A DNA stretch of 26,534 bases from Clostridiales bacterium (GTDB lineage: Bacteria > Bacillota_A > Clostridia > Oscillospirales > Oscillospiraceae), in contig DXUR01000008.1 in NCBI GenBank assembly GCA_019417795.1, forward strand, positions 1-26,534, written 5' to 3'. The notes under the pieces were generated by a model. The model was not told where the DNA came from. It did no database searches and saw only the letters and a program-made list of their open reading frames with translations. The translations under genes were made by a program, and so were the position numbers. Below are positions 1 through 5,163 of this stretch, one piece after another (the stretch's first letter is position 1; the number at the start of each line of letters is the position of its first letter).

Positions 1-1
1 C

Positions 2-70
2 GGCTTTTCCAATCTGCGCTGGTACACGGACGACGGTTATTCTGGTGCGAACTTTGCTGAGGTTAGATAG
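2..70 (+). pseudogene. Interrupted serine recombinase fragment (insertion target)
   Basis: Reading from base 2 gives GFSNLRWYTDDGYSGANF and then a few residues before a TAG at 68-70. The run F-x-D-D-G-x-S-G-x-x-F is the conserved end of the first part of a serine recombinase catalytic domain; the minus-strand recombinase next door carries the related FFVDDGFSGVSF. The expected next residues (E/D-R-P) are lost, so the gene is cut there. The most likely reading is that the main element inserted into a recombinase gene of another mobile element, and that bases after about 50-60 already belong to the newcomer. The rest of the gene is outside the window. Confidence 0.6.
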
Positions 71-1736
71 CGATACTTTTTACATCAACCATGTTACGGC
101 GGTCATGGTTGACAACTTGCGTCGGCTCCTGCTCGGTATCAACCTGTCCGACAAAGCTGTAATGGATTTCGATTTTCCGGGTGTTGGTTTCCCGATCCAA
201 TTCGTGTATCAAGATACGGTCGATAAACTCATGGACGTTTTCATAGGTCAATTCCTGTATGTCGCTGTATTTCCCGACAATCTGAATAAACCTTGATATA
301 TCCCTTTTTCGCTCGGTAACGGTTGCGATCTGCTGTTGTAACTCGTCTATCCTTGCGGCAAGGGATTTCTTTTCGTCCTCATAGCCGGAAGTTAGAAACA
401 CAAACCGTTCATCTGTCAGTCTGCCTAATGCGTTGTCCTCATACAGCTTGCGGAAAAGCGTGTCAAGTTCGGTCATACGCGCCTGTGCTTTGGAAAGTTC
501 CTTTTGCTGCTGCGCTAATGCCTTTCTCGCTTCCATGTCGCCGTACTCGGTAGCTTTACAGATAAAGTCCTGTTCGTGTTCCTTAACATACCGCAAAATC
601 CGCCGCATATCTTCCAGCACTAAATCAAGAAGTACGTTTTTGCGGATATAATGAGAGGTACACTCGCTGCCTGTCCTTGCCCTGTTGCGCCATGCGCCGC
701 AAGAATAGGAAAACTTGCGCGGCTCGATATTTACGCCCTGTTGGTAATACATCTTATGTCCGCAACCAGCGCAAAACAGCAAGCCGGAAAAAATATCAAT
801 CTCCGCTGCTTTTGTCGGGCGGTGGCGGGTAGCAATCCGCTTTTGCGCAAGTTCAAAGGTTTCCTCGTCAACAAGCGGCTCATGGGTGTTTGGGAAGAAA
901 TAGCGTTGTTCTTCTTCGTTCTTCCGGGTCTTTTTCGACTTGTAGGATACCTTGTGAGTTTTCGCGGTTATGGTATGCCCTAAATATTCCTGCCTTGCTA
1001 ATATGTCATAGAGCGTTTTGTCCGGCCAAGTATAGGGGGCGATCATTGCCCGCTGATACCGCGCCTGTCCTGTGCGCTGATAGCGCAACGCTCCAATCGT
1101 CAAGACTTTGTTTTCCGCAAGCCATTTTTGGATTTCGCACATACGCACGCCGCTAACAAACATAGCGAAAACCTGTTTGACAATCGGCGCGGTTTCCGGG
1201 TCGGGTATAAGGTGGTGGCGGTTGTTCGGGTCTGGGATATAGCCGTATGGATATTCCCCGTTGACACGCTCGCCTTTTTGCGCCTGTGCCTGTTTAACTG
1301 CACGGATTTTCTTGCTTGTATCGCGGGCGTAAAACTCGTTAAACCAGTTCCGCAAGGGGGTAAACTCGTTATCCTCCCGCGCTGTGTCAACTCCGTCGTT
1401 AATCGCGATATAGCGCACTCCGTTTTCGGGAAATACAATCTCTATGAGTTCGCCCGTTTTCAGATAGTTTCTGCCAAGACGGGAGAGGTCTTTGGTAATA
1501 ACCGTCGCCACTCGTCCGGCTTCCACTTCCTGCAACATCGCTTGCAGCCCCTCGCGCTCAAAACTCACGCCGGAAAATCCGTCGTCCACAAAAAACTTTG
1601 TGTTCAAAAAATGGTGTTCGTCCGCATAGCGTTGAAGTATCATTTTTTGGTGCTGTATGCTTCCGCTTTCTCCGGCCTGCATATCCTCTTGACTTAAACG
1701 GCAGTAAAGGGCGGTGATTTTATTCGACTGTAACAT
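63..1736 (-). CDS. Large serine recombinase (TnpX/TndX-type integrase-excisionase)
   Basis: 557 residues from the ATG at 1736, chosen over the longer reading frame because GGAGG lies 4 nt upstream of it (gaaaGGAGGactaATG). It catalyses excision and integration of the element through a serine-DNA intermediate. The resolvase domain (about 8-155) opens with YCRLS, carrying the nucleophilic serine, followed by GESGSIQHQ, FFVDDGFSG and TKDLSRLGRNY. The recombinase domain follows (YPYGYIPDPNNRHHLIPDPE region). Next is a four-cysteine zinc ribbon (CAGCGHKMYY through CGAW and the SEC segment), then a coiled coil rich in K, E and Q and a short C-terminal domain. The length suits the TndX/TnpX group, whose members use a GA dinucleotide core. 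It is the last gene of the element on this side and its stop adjoins the presumed terminus. The gene appears intact. Confidence 0.93.
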   Translation of the reverse strand: MLQSNKITALYCRLSQEDMQAGESGSIQHQKMILQRYADEHHFLNTKFFVDDGFSGVSFEREGLQAMLQEVEAGRVATVITKDLSRLGRNYLKTGELIEIVFPENGVRYIAINDGVDTAREDNEFTPLRNWFNEFYARDTSKKIRAVKQAQAQKGERVNGEYPYGYIPDPNNRHHLIPDPETAPIVKQVFAMFVSGVRMCEIQKWLAENKVLTIGALRYQRTGQARYQRAMIAPYTWPDKTLYDILARQEYLGHTITAKTHKVSYKSKKTRKNEEEQRYFFPNTHEPLVDEETFELAQKRIATRHRPTKAAEIDIFSGLLFCAGCGHKMYYQQGVNIEPRKFSYSCGAWRNRARTGSECTSHYIRKNVLLDLVLEDMRRILRYVKEHEQDFICKATEYGDMEARKALAQQQKELSKAQARMTELDTLFRKLYEDNALGRLTDERFVFLTSGYEDEKKSLAARIDELQQQIATVTERKRDISRFIQIVGKYSDIQELTYENVHEFIDRILIHELDRETNTRKIEIHYSFVGQVDTEQEPTQVVNHDRRNMVDVKSIAI

Positions 1737-1766
1737 TAGTCCTCCTTTCCGACAGCCGAATAAACA

Positions 1767-1793
1767 GGTATAATGTGTTGCTATCATTATACC
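1767..1793 (-). promoter_or_regulatory. Recombinase promoter with overlapping 9-bp inverted repeat
   Basis: On the minus strand TGGTATAAT (forward 1786-1794) is a textbook extended -10 element 50 nt before the recombinase ATG; no good -35 hexamer is seen, as is usual for extended -10 promoters. The -10 is one arm of a perfect inverted repeat: GGTATAATG at 1767-1775 and CATTATACC at 1785-1793, with a 9-nt spacer. A dyad covering the -10 is what a repressor or auto-regulating recombinase would bind. It also makes a -10 hexamer on both strands. The regulator is not identified. Confidence 0.6.
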
Positions 1794-1813
1794 ATATCCC
1801 GCCGCCTAATGCA

Positions 1814-1987
1814 CTACTCGGACGCTAAAAAGCCCGGATTTCCGGGCTTTTTCTGCAAATCCTTTACAATGAGTTTTTCAATCTTTTTATGGATTGTATC
1901 GGTTGCCTTTTCACTCGGCAACGCTTGAACAAGATAGGTGATTTTCCCTATTTTGCGTTCGGTTGTAATTGTCTGTTTTTTATCCAT
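1814..1987 (-). CDS. tnpW: TnpW-family transposon-encoded protein
   Basis: 57 residues from the ATG at 1987, which has GGAGG 8 nt upstream; the longer frame to 2038 has no ribosome site. The segment RKIGKITYLVQALPSEKA followed by DTIHKKIEKLI matches the short TnpW family found beside TnpX-type recombinases in Tn4451-like elements. Its biochemical role is unknown to me; it is conserved with the recombinase and may help or control excision. It lies directly upstream of the recombinase on the same strand, 77 bases away, with the recombinase promoter in between. The last codons (QKKPGNPGFLAS) are made by an intrinsic terminator hairpin, so the gene end and the transcription stop share the same bases. 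Confidence 0.8.
   Translation of the reverse strand: MDKKQTITTERKIGKITYLVQALPSEKATDTIHKKIEKLIVKDLQKKPGNPGFLASE
1827..1852 (-). terminator. Intrinsic terminator inside the tnpW 3' end
   Basis: Perfect stem AAAAAGCCCGG/CCGGGCTTTTT with a 4-nt loop. It is symmetrical, so it could act on both strands. It lies within the last codons of tnpW and separates tnpW transcription from the recombinase promoter. Confidence 0.75.
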
Positions 1988-2027
1988 TAGAAAAACCTCC
2001 TTTTCCTGTATGGATAAACTATATTCG

Positions 2028-2321
2028 TCAAAAGGCAAAACGGGCGGTTGTTAGCTGCAACCTCACGGGAGTTTCACCCCGGCCCATGCTTATGGGTGCG
2101 CCGCGCAATACTTTGAGGGTGTTCAACGCGGGAGTATCATTGTGCCGCCTTGTATGTCGTCGCCCACAAGCTGCTAAACTTGTTTTACGGCGCGGTAGTT
2201 CTCGCTCGACTTTTCCCCAACGGGGAAAAGCGGTCATGGCGTACCCGCCGCCCGGCTCGGTACAGACGGAATGTACCCGTTGCCTGTTATGCTGCGCACC
2301 AAAGGCCGCTTTCTTTGTCAA
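2028..2321 (-). other. Conserved-looking 97-codon frame, probably structured non-coding DNA
   Basis: An open frame of 97 codons (ATG at 2321, with segments such as RRKTSLAACGRRHTRRHN and GAPISMGRGETPVRLQL) fills the gap between the HTH_16 gene and tnpW. I recognise this peptide as a recurring hypothetical annotation in Clostridia mobile elements but know no function. Composition is Arg-rich without hydrophobic periodicity or a domain, there is no GGAGG before the ATG, and the DNA carries hairpins, for example a 9-bp perfect stem with a 3-nt loop at 2210-2230 (CTTTTCCCC/GGGGAAAAG), CCCAT/ATGGG near 2090 and GGTTG/CAACC near 2050-2065. I favour a conserved RNA or DNA structure over a protein, without certainty. 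Confidence 0.35.
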
Positions 2322-2333
2322 GGAACAATAGGC

Positions 2334-2437
2334 TTTGTCGGCCTGTAACAGTACACCGTTTCCGATGTGCTGTTACGGAACGACAAATAGCCCATAACGG
2401 GAAGCGTGGAAAGGGGACACGCTCCCCGCATGGGCTA
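2334..2437. repeat. Two abutting long stem-loops
   Basis: Stem-loop 1 spans 2334-2387: TTTGTCG/CGACAAA outer arms (2334-2340 and 2381-2387) enclose GTAACAGTACA at 2345-2355 pairing with TGTGCTGTTAC at 2366-2376 (one G-T pair). Stem-loop 2 spans 2388-2437: TAGCCCAT/ATGGGCTA outer arms enclose GGGAAGCGTG at 2399-2408 pairing with CACGCTCCCC at 2418-2427. Stem-loop 2 begins at the very next base after stem-loop 1. The block starts 5 bases after the HTH_16 stop codon on the minus strand. Neither has a proper T run, so a simple terminator is unlikely. An RNA or single-strand DNA structure is the best guess. Confidence 0.65.
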
Positions 2438-2442
2438 AAAGA

Positions 2443-2685
2443 TTATCCTACATGAAAAGCAAGGGTGCGGGTAATAAGGCGCACTTGCAGCCTGTTACGC
2501 ATTTCCTCGTCCACATAGGAATAGGTATTGCCCGCGTCGTCTTTCAGCGTGCGGGTACAAAGTTTCGCTATGTAACCCTCGTAATGCTTCAAGATCGCGC
2601 ACATGGCGGTTGTGTCGCCGTTTGCCGCTGCGGAAATGACAGGGAACGGCAACAGATTTTCAGATTTCCTAACGGTATTCATCAT
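2443..2685 (-). CDS. HTH_16 conjugative-transposon regulator (Tn916 Orf8-like)
   Basis: 80 residues from the ATG at 2685, which has GGAGG 9 nt upstream; the following ATG codon is an alternative. The sequence LLPFPVISAAANGDTTAMC, then LKHYEGYIAKLC and DEEMRNRLQVRLI, matches the helix-turn-helix family of conjugative transposons (HTH_16) that follows the Orf7-type sigma factor in Tn916 as Orf8. Its start overlaps the end of the sigma gene by 17 bases, so the two are translationally coupled. In Tn916 the Orf7/Orf8 pair raises expression of the excision genes; the same role is inferred here for tnpW and the recombinase downstream. Confidence 0.8.
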   Translation of the reverse strand: MMNTVRKSENLLPFPVISAAANGDTTAMCAILKHYEGYIAKLCTRTLKDDAGNTYSYVDEEMRNRLQVRLITRTLAFHVG

Positions 2686-3106
2686 CTGCTTTTCCCTCCA
2701 AATACTGTTTGATTTTCGCAAGCGCGGATTTCCTGTGCCGGAAAACCGTCGTGCGTACAACATTCAGCAGTTCAGCAATTTCCGCGTCGCTCATGTCCAA
2801 GAAGTAGGACAAAAGGATAATGTCGCGTTTCCTTTCGGGCAAAGCGTTAAGGGCTTCGGCAAGCAGTTCATTTTTGACGAGTACATCAAAGCCGGACACT
2901 TGAAAACGGAAATAATCGCTTTTGTATTCGTCCGTTGTGAAAAGCTGCGCGAGTTCGCTTTCGCTCAAATCCGAAAAAGGTACTTCGCGTGCTGCGCGTT
3001 TCGCAAGAGTGCGGCGGTGGCTTTTCGCTTCGCCAACCAAAGTTTTCTTTGCTAATGCGTCGTACTGATGTTGTATTCTTTCCTTGTCGGAAGAAGATAG
3101 CTCCAT
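2669..3106 (-). CDS. Orf7-like sigma-70 family factor of conjugative transposons
   Basis: 145 residues from the ATG at 3106, preceded by GGAGGTGA at 8 nt; a GTG 9 nt earlier is less well placed. The C-terminal half is a sigma region 4-like helix-turn-helix: ALPERKRDIILLSYFLDMSD, AEIAELLNVVRTTVFRHR, then SALAKIKQYLE. The middle (AKRAAREVPFSDLSESELAQ) and the overall length match Tn916 Orf7. In Tn916 this protein, with Orf8, activates the excision operon; that function is inferred here. It is preceded by a promoter, a 35-codon ORF and an intrinsic terminator, suggesting control by read-through. It lies downstream, on the same strand, of the radical SAM cargo operon. Confidence 0.85.
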   Translation of the reverse strand: MELSSSDKERIQHQYDALAKKTLVGEAKSHRRTLAKRAAREVPFSDLSESELAQLFTTDEYKSDYFRFQVSGFDVLVKNELLAEALNALPERKRDIILLSYFLDMSDAEIAELLNVVRTTVFRHRKSALAKIKQYLEGKADDEYR

Positions 3107-3229
3107 AGAGTTCACCTCCTTCCCGCGTGGAGTAGAGGACGGGAGTTAAGGGCTTGTCCTCTCTGCCCCTTTCGCTCCGTACCCGTTCGGGAGATGGCTC
3201 TTGAGTGCGTTTTTCAGAAAAAAGTTGAA

Positions 3230-3269
3230 AAAAGCAAAATGCGCCCGTCCGCAAGACGCGGACGAGCGC
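3230..3269 (-). terminator. Intrinsic terminator upstream of the sigma gene
   Basis: On the minus strand a stem built from GCGC/GCGC and GTCCGC/GCGGAC is followed by ATTTTGCTTTTTTC. It comes 20 bases after the 35-codon ORF and about 125 bases before the sigma start, so it would reduce transcription into the sigma gene unless bypassed. Confidence 0.6.
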
Positions 3270-3289
3270 AAAGGAAATGTAAGAAGTAT

Positions 3290-3397
3290 TTAGATGTATT
3301 GACAGTTCATACTCATAGCCGGAATATCCCGCTTGCGGAGCATAGCTTTTTTTGACCGCAAAGCATTAGGCGGGTTACAGTAAATAAAAATGGACAC
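3290..3397 (-). CDS. Possible 35-residue leader ORF before the sigma gene
   Basis: A GTG at 3397 with GGGAGG 7 nt upstream opens a 35-codon frame (start MSIFIYCNPPNALRSKK, end MSMNCQYI) stopping at 3290. It is rich in Lys and Arg, has two cysteines and no recognisable domain. It sits after a promoter (3469-3496) and ends just before an intrinsic terminator, the position expected of a leader ORF that couples translation to read-through into the Orf7-like gene. I recall similar short peptides from related elements but cannot confirm. It could also be a small functional protein or chance. Confidence 0.4.
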   Translation of the reverse strand: MSIFIYCNPPNALRSKKAMLRKRDIPAMSMNCQYI

Positions 3398-3468
3398 GGC
3401 GATCCCTCCCCGATACCGCCGTATCCTTAAAAAAGGGCGACTTTAATACACTACCCGCAATCCATTCT

Positions 3469-3496
3469 ATAATAGGGAACAGCGGCTTTTGCGCAA
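3469..3496 (-). promoter_or_regulatory. Promoter for the leader ORF and sigma operon
   Basis: On the minus strand TTGCGC (forward 3491-3496) and TATTAT (3469-3474) are separated by 16 bases. It begins just after the terminator of the radical SAM operon, which is where a promoter for the Orf7-like unit is needed. Confidence 0.5.
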
Positions 3497-3502
3497 TATT
3501 AA

Positions 3503-3552
3503 ATAAAAAAGCCGATAACACATAGGTTTTTTGACCTAATGCGTTATCGGCT
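3503..3552 (-). terminator. Terminator of the KTR/radical SAM operon
   Basis: The 10-bp stem AGCCGATAAC/GTTATCGGCT, extended inside by TAGGT/ACCTA pairing, is followed on the minus strand by TTTTTTATTT. It lies 28 bases past the methyltransferase stop codon. Confidence 0.85.
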
Positions 3553-3579
3553 CTGCGTCTATGCGTCTGGCACTTTTAA

Positions 3580-4563
3580 TCATTTTTTTTTGAATTTATT
3601 ATATGTGTTAGCTAACTGTCCACAAGCCGCGTTAATCTCTCTGCCATGAGAAACTCTCATAGTAACTTCAAGTCCTGCTTGCTCTAATTGATGTTTGAAT
3701 GCAACTATTTCCCGTTTCTGTGGTGCTTTAATTCTTGAATTGCTTGTTGGGTTGTATTGTAACACGTTAATCATAACTTTTTTGCCCCGAAACCATTTTG
3801 CAAGTTGTCTTACATCTGAGGGCCGGTCATTTATACCCGGTAAAAGCAAATACGCAAAGACAATTTTGCGATTATGCCTTTCAGAATAGGATAAGGCTTG
3901 CTTAACAACATCTTCAATAGCATATATGCGCATGTGAGGAATAATACGATTTCTTGCAGATTGTGTTGCTGCGTGTAAAGATATTGTCAACTGAATTTTA
4001 AGATGTTCCTCGCGCAATTTTTTTAATTGATCGACCGGACCAACTGTTGATATGGTAATGCCGTCGGTTGGAAAGTTGAGCCCATATCTATCTCGGAGAA
4101 TATGGATTGCTTTTATCAAGTTGTCATAATTGAATAAAGGCTCTCCCATACCCATAAAAACGATACGGTTTACTTTTCGACGCAACAATATAATCTGTTG
4201 TACGATTTCTGACGATGTTAGATTACGAACAAAGCCATTTCGCCCGGACTCACAAAAAATACAACCAACAGGACAACCGACTTGTGTGCTCACGCAAACA
4301 GTTCCACCATCTCGCCGCTTGATAAAAACCGTTTCAATGTATTTGTTGTCTTTCAGTTCGTAAACATACTTTTCAGTATCACTGCTTTTGCAAATATTTT
4401 TTACCAACATTGATAGATTTTTTTTGCGTGGTAATTGCTTATATAATTCTTCATATAAGGCTTTTGCTTCATTCTCGCCAATAACTTCCGACATTTCTTT
4501 GTAAGTAAATCCGTATGGATCATTCCGTACTTCCGCAGGCGTATATTTAGGTAAACGTTTCAT
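3580..4563 (-). CDS. Divergent RlmN/Cfr-family radical SAM rRNA adenine methyltransferase
   Basis: 327 residues; AAAGGA lies 7 nt before the ATG. The family methylates A2503 of 23S rRNA at C2 (RlmN) or C8 (Cfr; resistance to several peptidyl-transferase drugs). All catalytic parts are visible: C90 in TVCVSTQ (radical-bearing cysteine), the 4Fe-4S motif C97-x3-C101-x2-C104, FMGMGEPL (136-143), SLHAATQ (195-201) and the methyl-carrying C314 in NAACGQL. It is a blend: FMGMGEPL is RlmN-like (Cfr has FMGMGEAL), whereas LLLPGIND, LQYNPT and AGLEVTMR resemble Cfr. The N-terminal domain is shorter than in either (first catalytic Cys at 90, against about 105 in Cfr and 118 in E. coli RlmN). It is in an operon with the KTR gene behind a leader-peptide attenuator, and AT-rich unlike its neighbours, so probably acquired cargo. 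The substrate position cannot be told from sequence. Confidence 0.85.
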   Translation of the reverse strand: MKRLPKYTPAEVRNDPYGFTYKEMSEVIGENEAKALYEELYKQLPRKKNLSMLVKNICKSSDTEKYVYELKDNKYIETVFIKRRDGGTVCVSTQVGCPVGCIFCESGRNGFVRNLTSSEIVQQIILLRRKVNRIVFMGMGEPLFNYDNLIKAIHILRDRYGLNFPTDGITISTVGPVDQLKKLREEHLKIQLTISLHAATQSARNRIIPHMRIYAIEDVVKQALSYSERHNRKIVFAYLLLPGINDRPSDVRQLAKWFRGKKVMINVLQYNPTSNSRIKAPQKREIVAFKHQLEQAGLEVTMRVSHGREINAACGQLANTYNKFKKK

Positions 4564-4579
4564 TTTTATATCCTTTCTT

Positions 4580-4765
4580 CTAAATAATAAAAGTTTGTTT
4601 TTCTGTATTTTTGATTACAATCTCTAATTTTTCTACATCAATGATATGCGTCAATTTGCATTTAGGGCAGAAAAGAGGAAAATCTTTTAATACAGTATTA
4701 TGAAATACTTGAACTCTCGTCTTTCCGTTACAAATCGGACATTTTATCCAATATTTTTTAAGCAT
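4580..4765 (-). CDS. Cysteine-rich KTR zinc-ribbon protein
   Basis: 61 residues with two CxxC knuckles, CPIC (9-12) and CPKC (33-36), and the NGKTR signature after the first pair. This is the small Cys-rich KTR family often found beside resistance cargo in Tn916-like elements. It probably binds zinc and could bind nucleic acid, but no function is established that I know of. It is the first gene after the attenuator terminator and lies 16 bases before the radical SAM gene, so the two are co-transcribed. Its ribosome site is weak (AGGA about 14 nt from the ATG). AT-rich, like the following gene. Confidence 0.8.
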   Translation of the reverse strand: MLKKYWIKCPICNGKTRVQVFHNTVLKDFPLFCPKCKLTHIIDVEKLEIVIKNTEKQTFII

Positions 4766-4790
4766 TATATTTCACTCGTCCTTTTTACAC

Positions 4791-4835
4791 AAAAAAATGC
4801 AGGTCAATCCTCAACATGAGCATTGACCTGCATTT
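4791..4835 (-). terminator. Attenuator terminator before the KTR gene
   Basis: A perfect 14-bp stem (arms 4795-4808 and 4822-4835, core TGCAGGTCAAT/ATTGACCTGCA) with a 13-nt loop is followed on the minus strand by a run of seven T. It lies between the promoter and the first structural gene, 26 bases before the KTR ATG, so it must be bypassed for expression. Confidence 0.9.
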
Positions 4836-4857
4836 ATAATGCACAGAGCAGTACAAC

Positions 4858-4990
4858 AAAACTAAGGCATAGCTTGCACTATGTCTATACTATATCTATA
4901 CGTCGTTAGTTTTTTGTATAGCATCCGCAAAATAAGCATGACAAAAAAGCCCATGTTGAAAATGGGAAAATCCTTTTTTTCAATGCTTAT
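4858..4990 (-). promoter_or_regulatory. Leader hairpins of the attenuation region
   Basis: Two structures precede the terminator. Nearest the leader peptide, 4932-4990 folds as three stacked helices: ATAAGCAT/ATGCTTAT (8 bp), AAAAAAG/CTTTTTT (7 bp) and CCCAT/ATGGG (5 bp, 7-nt loop); its inner part with the T run could itself pause or stop RNA polymerase. The leader-peptide stop codon lies inside the first arm, so a ribosome stalled on the leader would prevent this fold. The second, 4858-4913, has AAAACTAA/TTAGTTTT arms and an inner CATAG/CTATG stem. This is the layout expected for ribosome-controlled attenuation. The exact competing folds are inferred. Confidence 0.7.
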
Positions 4991-5013
4991 CTAATACGCA
5001 TGCTATGCAACAT
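4987..5013 (-). CDS. 8-residue leader peptide MLHSMRIR
   Basis: ATG at 5013 with a strong ribosome site (AAAAGGAGG, 8-nt spacing), reading MLHSMRIR and a TAA stop. It starts about 30 bases after the -10 box and its stop codon forms part of the first leader hairpin. A short, very well initiated ORF before hairpins and an intrinsic terminator is the hallmark of antibiotic-inducible attenuation, as for tet(M), erm and ABC-F genes. The basic C-terminal residues could be a stall signal. The inducer is unknown. Confidence 0.75.
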   Translation of the reverse strand: MLHSMRIR

Positions 5014-5041
5014 AAACGCCGCCTCCTTTTACATAAATTTT

Positions 5042-5070
5042 ATTTTATCAGAAAATCAGTCTACTGTCAA
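5042..5070 (-). promoter_or_regulatory. Near-consensus sigma-A promoter of the cargo operon
   Basis: On the minus strand TTGACA (forward 5065-5070) and TAAAAT (5042-5047) are separated by exactly 17 bases. This is close to ideal, so transcription is probably constitutive and control falls on the attenuator downstream. Confidence 0.9.
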
Positions 5071-5163
5071 TACACAACAGGAAGTATTTAACCTAATGAT
5101 ATGAATTGTGTGGACATATCCAAAAAGAAAGGTGAACTGTAAAATGTAACAGGGTGAATGAAA

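Noticed and set aside
1128..1697. 189-codon plus-strand frame opposite the recombinase
   Set aside because: Antisense shadow of the serine recombinase catalytic region.
2334..2437. CRISPR array or group II intron in the structured gap
   Set aside because: No repeated direct units with spacers, no intron-encoded protein and no domain V-like hairpin.
2886..3254. 122-codon minus-strand frame over the sigma gene start
   Set aside because: It lies in another frame over the Orf7-like gene and its leader, has no ribosome site, and the upstream part overlaps a terminator hairpin.
3580..4563. Naming the methyltransferase cfr or rlmN outright
   Set aside because: It has FMGMGEPL as in RlmN but Cfr-like C-terminal segments and a shorter N-terminal domain than either. 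The methylated carbon cannot be read from sequence.
4791..5040. Metabolite riboswitch in front of the KTR gene
   Set aside because: The short, strongly initiated ORF with its stop inside a hairpin fits ribosome-mediated attenuation; no known riboswitch core was recognised.
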